Made by a program: the position numbers and the translations under genes. The notes below the pieces were generated by a model, which worked only from the letters and a program-made list of their open reading frames with translations, was not told where the DNA came from and ran no database searches. Positions 1 to 5,449 of a stretch of DNA of 5,449 nt are shown here, one piece after another. The first letter of the stretch is position 1; every line of letters starts with the position of its first letter. The stretch is from an uncultured Dysgonomonas sp. (lineage in GTDB: Bacteria > Bacteroidota > Bacteroidia > Bacteroidales > Dysgonomonadaceae): NCBI GenBank assembly GCA_945292135.1, contig CALYRA010000127.1:1-5449 (forward strand). Direction: 5' to 3'.

Positions 1-31
1 AAAAAATCATTATGTTAAAGTAAATATATCA

Positions 32-1678
32 TTAATTTCGACTGTTACTATATGCTTTGCCCCACATATATTTCCAAATATTTTTCATTTTCGGGAATTG
101 CTGATATACCGGTTTCATATAGTGAGACGACGCAATAGCCAGCAAGAATAAGATGCCCAGTAAAGTCACGCCTCCAAATATTTCTTTCCAGCTCAAGAGT
201 AAGGCCTGCATGTTGCTGGCGCCATACAAAGCGCTTGTAGCAGCAGCCTGAGCTTGTTCAATGGTTTGCCCACTACTTAACGCATTATGTAAAACACCAT
301 CATAAACATGATTTGAAGTGGGGTTCACAAAATCAATATCTGCGGAAAGAATGGCTAAATTCTTCTTCTGTAAAGATTGCAAAACGTTAGAACATAAACT
401 ATTCGCAATAGTACCACCTAAAGCCGTACGAACAAAACCCAGCACAGACAGACTAGCAAAAAAATGTGGAAACGGAATACCTTGCGCTGCATACAAAGCA
501 ATGCTGATGTAAAGCGATACATAACCGAAACCTTTCAAAGCATAAGGAAGATAAAGATACTCTTTGCTGATTGCAGGTTGAAAGATGAAATAGAGTATAA
601 AGTGATAAAGTACAAAACTCGCAAAACCAATAAAGAATATAGGTTTATATCCACCTCTGTAAATCGACATCCAATAAAAGGCATAAGCAGCGCCAAGCAA
701 TACTCCAACGAAAACAGCCCAATTCAGGGATGAATTATGTATTATATTATAATGCAAAATTCCCCCGGTATAAGCATTCATAACTACATTACCGGTACTC
801 AGAAAAATTTGCAGGAATGCAAGCAATACTAAGGCGCGAAGTAGATTCTTATAACGGAATACTTCTGGCATAATAACCGGTCTCCTTATTCCCACCATAC
901 GCTGTATAGCGCATATTAGCAAGACTATACCTGAAATGACGCCAATACAAATATACGGAGAGTCGAACCAATCGAGACGTTTACCATATTCAAACACAAA
1001 GTTAAATATAATCAAGACCAACGACCATAATGCCAATCCCAGCCAATCAATTTGATAAAGAGGGAATTTCTTCATCAAACGAATAGGACGCATCAACACA
1101 AATAATACTATCATAACAACAAGTAAAAGAGTTATCATAATAGTTGGCATATACGTCCAATTGTATAAATCCGACATTTCAGCAGTCAACAGTCCCGAAA
1201 TCTGAATGGAACCCAGAACTATCAGATAAACTACCGAAAAGAAAACGGTAAAATCACGCTTCGGAGTAATAATCAACTGAATAGTCGAAAGGCACTCGAA
1301 AGTGCCGATCATACGCACTGCGCCTGCAATGAATGCAGCGAACAGCAAAACCAATAAGTTATCAGAATAAATACTGATCAAATTGGCGACGATTAATATT
1401 GCGGCAGCCGACAACACTATAGTCCTTGACATGAATCTGAACTTTATCCTGAAAAGGATAGGAAAGATCATTGTCATACCAATGAAAGAAACTGAGCTTA
1501 TTAGTTTTGCATCTTCCGTCGTAATAGCTTTACCTCCAACGACATCATTCAAATTTGTCAGATAGATAAAACTCGTAAACTGAAATATGATAGCAGTAAG
1601 CAACAATATAATAAATCGTATCTTATCAGGGACAAATTCCTTGAACGTCATGATACGATATTTACCTTGAGGCATCAT
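32..1678 (-). CDS. EmrB-like MFS drug/metabolite efflux pump (DHA2 type, 14 TM)
   Basis: This is an inner-membrane, presumably proton-driven exporter that would pass its substrate to the adaptor and channel encoded upstream. The 548-residue product shows about 14 hydrophobic segments, near residues 20-42, 58-78, 86-104, 107-126, 142-165, 176-197, 212-229, 241-259, 279-301, 318-338, 346-366, 374-398, 403-427 and 500-518. DHA2/EmrB hallmarks are the IDWLGLALWS stretch (210-219), EYGKRLDWFDS (230-240) between helices 7 and 8, and a long polar loop (about 430-498) before the last helix with an EmrB-like TIEQAQAAATSAL segment. The usual MFS motifs A, B and C are degenerate (see findings). The gene is last in the operon, 6 bp after the adaptor stop. 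Start choice is open: the ATG at 1676-1678 has no Shine-Dalgarno sequence, and Met10 (ATG 1649-1651), just before TFKEFVP, may be the real start. Substrate unknown. Confidence 0.9.
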   Translation of the reverse strand: MMPQGKYRIMTFKEFVPDKIRFIILLLTAIIFQFTSFIYLTNLNDVVGGKAITTEDAKLISSVSFIGMTMIFPILFRIKFRFMSRTIVLSAAAILIVANLISIYSDNLLVLLFAAFIAGAVRMIGTFECLSTIQLIITPKRDFTVFFSVVYLIVLGSIQISGLLTAEMSDLYNWTYMPTIMITLLLVVMIVLFVLMRPIRLMKKFPLYQIDWLGLALWSLVLIIFNFVFEYGKRLDWFDSPYICIGVISGIVLLICAIQRMVGIRRPVIMPEVFRYKNLLRALVLLAFLQIFLSTGNVVMNAYTGGILHYNIIHNSSLNWAVFVGVLLGAAYAFYWMSIYRGGYKPIFFIGFASFVLYHFILYFIFQPAISKEYLYLPYALKGFGYVSLYISIALYAAQGIPFPHFFASLSVLGFVRTALGGTIANSLCSNVLQSLQKKNLAILSADIDFVNPTSNHVYDGVLHNALSSGQTIEQAQAAATSALYGASNMQALLLSWKEIFGGVTLLGILFLLAIASSHYMKPVYQQFPKMKNIWKYMWGKAYSNSRN

Positions 1679-1684
1679 AGATTA

Positions 1685-2743
1685 TTAATTTTTGATATAA
1701 ACTTCAGCGCTCATACCCGCTTTTAGTTTCAATAATTGATCCGGTGTATTTTCTTTAACCAATTCAATCTTAACAGGAATACGTTGTTCAATCTTCACAA
1801 AATTTCCGGTTGCATTATCGGTTGGAACAAGTGAGAAAGCAGATCCGGTAGCATTCGATATAGCTGATACGGTACCCTTAAATTTGCAATTAGGAACAGC
1901 GTCTACACTGATCTCAACACGATCACCTATCTTAATATTCTTAGTCTGTTTTTCCTTGTAATTAGCAATTACCCAAACATCCGAATCATCAACAATGCTA
2001 ACCAAAGATTGTCCCGGTTGTATAAGCTGGCCAATTTGCAAATTTTTATGACCTACAATACCACTTGCAGGCGCTGTAATGACAGTATAAGACAAATTCA
2101 AACGAGCGATATCCAAAGCGGCTTCAGCCTGTTTGATATTCGCGTCGTTTTGCTGTAAACGCTTAGTTTGTTCAACGCCTACTAAAGCAGTACTTTGTTT
2201 TTGGCGAACCATCATATTATAACGGGCTTTCAACGCGTCATAATCAGTTTTTATATTATCATATTGATCCTGAGTGACAGCTTTCTCATCCAATAGATTT
2301 TTGTAACGTCGCAGAGTAGTTTCAGCATTCTCCAGACGAACTCTTGTTTCCTCAATACTGGCGTCCGAAACAGTCAAGTTGTTTTGCGTAGTCGAAATTG
2401 TGCTACCCATAACAGCTTTTCCTGCTGTTGCGTTAGCGTAATTGGCTTCAGCTTGAGCTAAACGAAATAGATATTCACTATTATCCACAATCAATAAAGT
2501 ATCGCCCTTATTGACATGTTGATATTCATCGAATCTTATTTCCTTAATAAATCCCTGCACACGCGAATTGACAGGAACAATCAGGCGTTTTACTTGCGCA
2601 TTATCAGTGTATTTCGAGTTAGTAACATTCGCAAATCGAAGAATAACCCACGCCACACCTAAAATAATACATACAACAATAGCCCAGTTGAATATTCTGA
2701 AACGAAGGCTTTTCCCTTTTTGTCTTTGTTCTTGAGTTTCCAT
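1685..2743 (-). CDS. emrA: EmrA/HlyD-family periplasmic adaptor (membrane fusion protein)
   Basis: The product (352 aa) is the periplasmic adaptor that bridges the MFS pump and the TolC-like channel. In order it shows a short cytoplasmic N-terminus, one membrane anchor (about 17-37), the first lipoyl half (about 50-87, with VQGFIKEI and VNKGDTLL), a long alpha-hairpin (about 90-215), the second lipoyl half (about 216-250, with TAPASGIVG and GQLIQPGQSL), and a beta-barrel domain. The stretch at 297-327 (ATGSAFSLVPTDNATGNF, then IEQRIPVKIEL) is a strong EmrA-type signature. Near the hairpin tip, R146-x3-L150-x6-T157 has the spacing of the R-L-S motif known from AcrA-like adaptors for channel contact, with Thr in place of Ser. 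E. coli EmrA is somewhat longer (about 390 aa). Its start is 2 bp after the channel gene's stop and its stop is 6 bp before the pump gene, so the three are almost certainly co-transcribed. Confidence 0.93.
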   Translation of the reverse strand: METQEQRQKGKSLRFRIFNWAIVVCIILGVAWVILRFANVTNSKYTDNAQVKRLIVPVNSRVQGFIKEIRFDEYQHVNKGDTLLIVDNSEYLFRLAQAEANYANATAGKAVMGSTISTTQNNLTVSDASIEETRVRLENAETTLRRYKNLLDEKAVTQDQYDNIKTDYDALKARYNMMVRQKQSTALVGVEQTKRLQQNDANIKQAEAALDIARLNLSYTVITAPASGIVGHKNLQIGQLIQPGQSLVSIVDDSDVWVIANYKEKQTKNIKIGDRVEISVDAVPNCKFKGTVSAISNATGSAFSLVPTDNATGNFVKIEQRIPVKIELVKENTPDQLLKLKAGMSAEVYIKN

Positions 2744-2745
2744 AT

Positions 2746-4065
2746 TTATAATTTTCCAATTGTACGTTGCAGTTTATAATAATTGTAAATAATGTTGATG
2801 CGAGCATTAACGAGTTGAAGTTCAGCTTCCAATTTCGAATTGCTGGCATCCAGCATTTCTGTAATCAATACCAGATCATTTTGGTATCTCTTATTGATAA
2901 CATTATAATTCTCATTCGCTAACTGTAGGCTTTTCACCCGAGTCTGATAAATCTCAAAAGCTTCCTTATATTTAGTAAACGCATTATGAATCGAAGTTTC
3001 GACATGTTCGCGGATTAAATCATGAGCATCAACCGATAATTGCTTATTACTTTTAGCGAGCCTTACATTCTTTTTCGACTTGAAAAGTGATGCGAGATTG
3101 TATTTGACCCCCAGACCTACAAACCAATAATTAAGATTTTTATTAATTGGAGGTACTTCAACCAAGATAGGGCCATCAAAAGTATTAGCGGCAACAATAG
3201 CCACTGATGGCAAATAATCCGCCTTAGCCATTTTGATACCTTTATCTGCAATATTAGTTTGCAAAGCGGCAGATTTTAATTCAGGCAAATTATTTTCCGC
3301 AACATCCATTAAATTATTGGAATTATAATTTACTAAATCAGTTTGTAAAATTGTAGAATCGGGCTTTATAACAACATTAGAAGGTAACCCTAAAGTTACT
3401 GTCAAGTTATTATTTATGATATCATAATTATTATCTATTTCAATGATAGCCAGTTCCAAATTTTTCAACAACAATTCATGTCTGGTAATATCATTATCCA
3501 AAGCCATACCTTGCTTTTGTTTGGCATGAACCTGCTCGATCACTATTTTGGTTTGATTGATGTTTTCCAGATATACTTTTCTCTGGTTTTGTAATTTATA
3601 CAAATCAAGATAATAACCTGTCAATAAAAAACGGATGTCCATAGCGTCTTTTTGGAAATCAAGTCTTGAAACCTGTTCTTCCAATTTAGCTTTTTCGATG
3701 TTATTTTTAATGGCGCCGCCCGCAAAAACTACTTGACTGGCTTCAACCGAGAAGGTATTACCCCAATGAGGCATTGAACCCTTCATGCCATGTCCTAAAT
3801 CGCGGTCGATAATACAAGCGTTGCCAATAAAAGAACCACGCAACGAAACGTCAATCGAAGGCAATAAACTGTTCTTTGCAGTCGATACAGCAGCCTTACT
3901 CATCTCAATTTTTGTGTTGGACAACTTTAATTGCTTACTATTTGTTTCCGCCAGTTTAAATATCTCATCTAAAGTAAAGACTTTGATGTTTTTTTCCTGA
4001 GCATTCACTGATCCTACACACAGCATTAGGCATGCAATCACAGCGAGTAAATGGATTTTACCCAT
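2746..4065 (-). CDS. TolC-family outer-membrane efflux channel
   Basis: This is the outer-membrane exit duct of the tripartite pump. The 439-residue precursor begins with a signal peptide (MGKIHLLAVIACLMLCVGSVNA), probably cut after Ala22. Cys16 does not sit in a good lipobox, so a lipoprotein is unlikely. Two outer-membrane-efflux repeats follow (about 30-226 and 250-437). Each has long amphipathic helices and beta-strand segments such as NTFSVEASQVVFAGGAI (103-119) and YWFVGLGVKYNLASLF (313-328). The phrase LTVTLGLP (221-228) is typical of the family at the end of the first repeat. Length is normal for Bacteroidota members. The start is preceded only by a purine-rich AAAAGAAAAG stretch. It is the first gene of the operon and has a leader of about 195 nt; its stop is 2 bp from the adaptor start. 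Substrate is not deducible. Confidence 0.93.
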   Translation of the reverse strand: MGKIHLLAVIACLMLCVGSVNAQEKNIKVFTLDEIFKLAETNSKQLKLSNTKIEMSKAAVSTAKNSLLPSIDVSLRGSFIGNACIIDRDLGHGMKGSMPHWGNTFSVEASQVVFAGGAIKNNIEKAKLEEQVSRLDFQKDAMDIRFLLTGYYLDLYKLQNQRKVYLENINQTKIVIEQVHAKQKQGMALDNDITRHELLLKNLELAIIEIDNNYDIINNNLTVTLGLPSNVVIKPDSTILQTDLVNYNSNNLMDVAENNLPELKSAALQTNIADKGIKMAKADYLPSVAIVAANTFDGPILVEVPPINKNLNYWFVGLGVKYNLASLFKSKKNVRLAKSNKQLSVDAHDLIREHVETSIHNAFTKYKEAFEIYQTRVKSLQLANENYNVINKRYQNDLVLITEMLDASNSKLEAELQLVNARINIIYNYYKLQRTIGKL

Positions 4066-4108
4066 ACTTTTCTTTTAAATTAGTTAATGATATGTGATGT
4101 TTTACTTC

Positions 4109-4134
4109 AAAAAAAGCTTATTCGGGATGAAGCC
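4109..4134 (-). terminator. Weak intrinsic terminator or attenuator hairpin before the channel gene
   Basis: On the minus strand GGCUU (4134-4130) pairs with AAGCU (4119-4115) around a 10-nt loop, and a run of seven U residues (4115-4109) follows, its first U being the last paired base. The stem is only five pairs with one G.U, so termination would be weak or conditional. A competing pairing of CUUCA (4132-4128) with UGAAG (4109-4105) would disrupt it. It lies between promoter and first gene, so it would act as an attenuator or end a separate short RNA. Confidence 0.3.
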
Positions 4135-4135
4135 G

Positions 4136-4231
4136 TTACCAGGCAACGAGACAGTTTACCCTTTGATAATCTCGACCTGATAATTTTACTTTTGAATTTA
4201 TTAAGAAGATGGCTGTAATTATATGATTCAT
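4136..4231 (-). CDS. Candidate 31-codon leader ORF
   Basis: This small open frame lies inside the predicted leader, with ATG at 4229-4231 and TAA at 4136-4138. It encodes 31 residues starting MNHIITAIFLINSKVKL and ending VNCLVAW. The N-terminal part is hydrophobic, with a few basic residues after it. The frame runs through the bulged stem-loop at 4140-4179 and stops just before the hairpin with the U7 tract, the layout expected of a translation-coupled attenuator. Against it, there is no Shine-Dalgarno sequence (usual for this phylum), and an open frame of 31 codons is not rare by chance. No homologue is recognised. Confidence 0.2.
   Translation of the reverse strand: MNHIITAIFLINSKVKLSGRDYQRVNCLVAW
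4140..4179 (-). promoter_or_regulatory. Bulged 10-bp stem-loop in the leader
   Basis: On the minus strand CAGGUCGAGA (4179-4170) pairs with UCUCG (4151-4147) and, past a UU bulge, GCCUG (4144-4140). This gives ten pairs, one of them U.G, around an 18-nt loop. It is the strongest helix in the leader and G/C-richer than its surroundings. The 3' arm can alternatively form a small hairpin, CGUUGC-CUG-GUAACG (4148-4134), so two exclusive folds are possible. Function is unknown. Confidence 0.4.
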
Positions 4232-4240
4232 TTATATTGT

Positions 4241-4259
4241 AAAACCCTTTATAGGTTTC
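4241..4259 (-). promoter_or_regulatory. 5'-end hairpin of the predicted leader
   Basis: On the minus strand GAAACCU pairs with GGGUUUU around an AUAAA loop, giving a 7-bp stem with G.U pairs at both ends. It lies within one to three bases of the predicted start site, a position that could protect the 5' end of the transcript. The stem is short and A/U-rich, so chance is possible. Confidence 0.35.
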
Positions 4260-4265
4260 GGGGTG

Positions 4266-4296
4266 CAAATATATGACTTATTTTGATATGTTGTAA
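4266..4296 (-). promoter_or_regulatory. Bacteroidota-type promoter for the efflux operon
   Basis: On the minus strand, 4273 to 4266 reads TATATTTG, a perfect match to the Bacteroidota -7 consensus TAnnTTTG, followed by CACCCCG. Nineteen bases upstream the -33 position reads TTAC (4296-4293), only a partial match to TTTG. Transcription would start near 4258-4261, giving a leader of about 195 nt before the channel gene. The -7 element is convincing and the -33 element is weak. Confidence 0.6.
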
Positions 4297-4505
4297 CCTT
4301 ATTAAAATGTTAATAAAATAAAAAAACAAGGCATTTGTAGAAGCAAATAACAGGATAGATATGGTTATCGGGAAGAATGTATTTTCTAAAAAAGCAAAAC
4401 TTAACATACTTTAGGTTGGATGTTTAAGGATGATAGGGTAGAAGTTATTTGGTTTAAAATTGAATTTTAGTTTTTAACACTGTTATCGGAATAAATCGCT
4501 TAATG

Positions 4506-4527
4506 TCTGTCAAAATCATTTTACAGA
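4506..4527. promoter_or_regulatory. Hyphenated palindrome, Fur-box-like operator candidate
   Basis: TCTGT-c-AAAAT-C-ATTTT-ACAGA is a two-fold symmetric site with 10-bp arms around a central C; the left arm has one extra C. The core AAAAT-C-ATTTT is a perfect 5-1-5 palindrome. The 15 bases from 4510 match the Fur-box consensus TGATAATNATTATCA at 10 of 14 defined positions, but much of that is A/T content. It lies about 320 bp upstream of the receptor start, which is distant for a simple repressor site. Confidence 0.3.
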
Positions 4528-4545
4528 AATTGCAATCAGATCAGG

Positions 4546-4573
4546 TATCTATTCGCATGATTTTAGATAGATA
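4546..4573. repeat. Short inverted repeat TATCTAT/ATAGATA
   Basis: TATCTAT (4546-4552) and ATAGATA (4567-4573) form a perfect 7-bp inverted repeat across 14 bases. The spacer carries ATGATTTT (4557-4564), the inverse of AAAATCAT (4512-4519) in the neighbouring palindrome. In such AT-rich DNA this may be chance; no function is assigned. Confidence 0.2.
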
Positions 4574-4632
4574 AAAGAGAATATTTTGAACCCGCTTTTT
4601 GTGTTTAGACTAACATTATTTATATGCTTATT

Positions 4633-4651
4633 TTATCAACATATTTGATAA
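4633..4651. promoter_or_regulatory. Perfect 7-bp inverted repeat, operator candidate
   Basis: TTATCAA-CATAT-TTGATAA is a 19-bp perfect inverted repeat with a 5-bp spacer, a size typical of a dimeric regulator's site. CATATTTG (4640-4647) inside it is a 7-of-8 match to a plus-strand -7 element, but no fitting -33 element is seen. It lies about 200 bp upstream of the receptor start. The high A/T content lowers its significance. Confidence 0.3.
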
Positions 4652-4794
4652 GACTGTATAATTTTAAAGAATCTGATTCATTAGTAAAATCTTAAAAAAT
4701 AAGTCAGCATTATATAGTTTATGAAATAAGTAATAATATATAGGTATATTTACTCTTAACTATAACACAATATAGCGATTGTACCAACTTTTGA

Positions 4795-4824
4795 TTTGAG
4801 ATATTTTTACGAGGCTTATATTAT
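4795..4824 (+). promoter_or_regulatory. Weak candidate promoter for the TonB-dependent receptor
   Basis: TTTG at 4795-4798 matches the Bacteroidota -33 element. Eighteen bases later TATATTAT (4817-4824) matches TAnnTT but not the final TG of the -7 consensus. Transcription would start near 4831, leaving about 18 nt of leader before the ATG. The spacing is slightly short and the -7 element imperfect, so the real promoter may lie elsewhere upstream. Confidence 0.25.
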
Positions 4825-4848
4825 AACTAAACTTAACAAATATGCATA

Positions 4849-5449
4849 ATGAATAGTAAAAAATCTTTTTTGAAAATTTTGGCGACAATCGTTCTTACCT
4901 GTTTGTTACCCATACAAATGTTTGCCCAATTGCAAGGAAAAATAACAGGACGAGTTTTAACGAATGAAAGAGAAGCTATAGTTTCGGCGACAATTGGTAT
5001 AAATGGAACTACCATAGGTACTTATACAGACGATAATGGAAATTTTACGCTCACGGTTCCAAGTGGAAGATATTTTATTTCAATAACTTATGTAGGATTC
5101 AAACATAAAGAAGTATCAGTTGACGTACAGCCGGGAGACATAGACAAGTTGGGCGATATTATACTTGAAATAGATAATAAGGAACTCAATGAGGTTGTAG
5201 TTAGCGCTTTGATAAAAAAGGTAGCTGAAAAGAAATCTATTTATGTAGCGCGTATGCCTTTAGATAATTTAGAAAATCCTCAGGTTTATACAGTTATTCC
5301 CAAGGAACTACTAAATGAACAAATCGCTGTTGATCTAAAATCTGTATTAACCACTTCTCCGGGTGTTACATCCCCGTCTTTGGGTTTAGGTTCGGGAGGT
5401 ACCGGTTTAGGAATGCGCCTCAGAGGATTCGCTGCTGCCGATGGAGCAG
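4849..5449 (+). CDS. TonB-dependent siderophore-type receptor, N-terminal part (cut by window edge)
   Basis: This is an outer-membrane receptor that would import a bound ligand, probably a ferric siderophore, using TonB/ExbBD energy. The first 200 codons are present. A signal peptide (MNSKKSFLKILATIVLTCLL, then PIQMFA) is probably cut after Ala26. A carboxypeptidase-regulatory-like beta-sandwich domain follows (about 30-108, with GKITGRVLTNE, GTYTDDNGNFTL and ISITYVGFK). Next come a TonB-box-like LNEVVVSA (113-120) and the start of the plug (about 137 on: PLDNLENPQVYTVIPKELL, SVLTTSPGV, MRLRGF). The PLDNLENPQVYTVIP phrase is typical of siderophore receptors in this phylum rather than SusC glycan receptors. 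The rest of the plug and the beta-barrel lie beyond the window. The start is chosen because the signal peptide begins there. An out-of-frame ATG at 4842 opens only four codons, ending at TAG 4854-4856. Ligand is inferred, not shown. Confidence 0.9.
   Translation, partial: MNSKKSFLKILATIVLTCLLPIQMFAQLQGKITGRVLTNEREAIVSATIGINGTTIGTYTDDNGNFTLTVPSGRYFISITYVGFKHKEVSVDVQPGDIDKLGDIILEIDNKELNEVVVSALIKKVAEKKSIYVARMPLDNLENPQVYTVIPKELLNEQIAVDLKSVLTTSPGVTSPSLGLGSGGTGLGMRLRGFAAADGA

Larger units (their letters stand above)
4109..4260 (-). ncRNA. Candidate structured leader / short RNA upstream of the efflux operon
   Basis: The interval runs from the start site predicted from the promoter at 4266-4296 to the end of a U7 tract, about 150 nt. 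The RNA would begin with a 5' hairpin (4241-4259). It then carries a mostly unstructured A/U-rich stretch containing a 31-codon ORF, a bulged 10-bp stem-loop (4140-4179), and a short hairpin ending in U7 (4109-4134). About 43 nt separate the U7 tract from the channel start codon. All of this is read by eye. It could be an attenuating 5' leader, a riboswitch-like element or a separate small RNA. I do not recognise a known riboswitch class, and the RNA assignment is inference. Confidence 0.35.
4297..4848. other. AT-rich intergenic region upstream of the TonB-dependent receptor
   Basis: About 550 bp without a supportable gene. The only open frames are very short, such as a 17-codon one starting at 4361. 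The stretch from about 4610 to 4850 is extremely AT-rich. It contains two operator-like inverted repeats (4506-4527 and 4633-4651), a weaker one (4546-4573) and a poor promoter candidate near 4795-4824. No tRNA, transposon end or CRISPR repeat is seen. Confidence 0.6.

Noticed and set aside
1..31. Possible terminator after the efflux operon
   Set aside because: The visible 31 bases are AT-rich but show no hairpin with a U tract; the operon may end or continue outside the window.
318..733. Two plus-strand open frames (318-512 and 464-733) antisense to the MFS gene
   Set aside because: They lie entirely within a strongly supported membrane-protein gene on the other strand and show no domain or promoter of their own.
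1383..1565. Plus-strand 60-codon open frame antisense to the N-terminal part of the MFS gene
   Set aside because: A shadow of the real gene, with no domain-like sequence.
2619..2849. Minus-strand 76-codon open frame across the channel/adaptor junction
   Set aside because: It overlaps two well-supported genes in another frame, and its product shows no recognisable domain.
3785..4000. Plus-strand 71-codon open frame antisense to the channel gene
   Set aside because: A shadow of the TolC-like gene, with no recognisable features.
4361..4414. Short plus-strand frame (17 codons) in the intergenic region
   Set aside because: Too short, with no promoter, no homology and no context to support a gene.
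4842..4856. Four-codon ATG-to-TAG frame overlapping the receptor start codon
   Set aside because: Such tiny frames are expected by chance in AT-rich leaders; there is no evidence of translational coupling.
4833..5015. Minus-strand 60-codon open frame opposite the receptor start
   Set aside because: It lies opposite the signal peptide and regulatory-like domain of a well-supported receptor and has no promoter or domain.

Overview
The window comes from an AT-rich genome of the phylum Bacteroidota, most likely order Bacteroidales. This rests on the style of the proteins: a TonB-dependent receptor with an N-terminal carboxypeptidase-regulatory-like domain, and a TolC/EmrA/EmrB-like set of Bacteroidota type. 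It is supported by a good TAnnTTTG -7 promoter element and by the lack of clear Shine-Dalgarno sequences. Genus cannot be decided from the sequence.

Bases 32-4065 (minus strand) hold a compact three-gene operon for a tripartite drug or metabolite exporter. It is transcribed from high to low coordinates: a TolC-like outer-membrane channel, then an EmrA/HlyD-type periplasmic adaptor (2-bp gap), then a 14-helix EmrB-like major facilitator pump (6-bp gap). Together they would span both membranes and export a substrate that cannot be named from sequence. No regulator gene lies in the window, and bases 1-31 beyond the last stop codon hold no visible terminator.

Bases 4066-4848 are a 783-bp divergent intergenic region. 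Its efflux side carries a good minus-strand promoter (-7 element at 4266-4273) and a leader of about 195 nt. The leader has a hairpin at its 5' end, a 31-codon candidate leader ORF, a bulged 10-bp stem-loop, and a weak hairpin followed by seven U residues before the channel gene. This resembles an attenuator or a short independent RNA and is the most interesting part of the window. The receptor side (about 4297-4848) is very AT-rich, with two operator-like inverted repeats and only a weak candidate promoter.

Bases 4849-5449 (plus strand) are the first 200 codons of a TonB-dependent receptor of the siderophore-receptor type, cut by the window edge. Signal peptide, regulatory-like domain, TonB-box-like segment and the start of the plug are all visible. 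Efflux operon and receptor are divergent; whether they work together (for example export and re-import of an iron carrier) is only a hypothesis.
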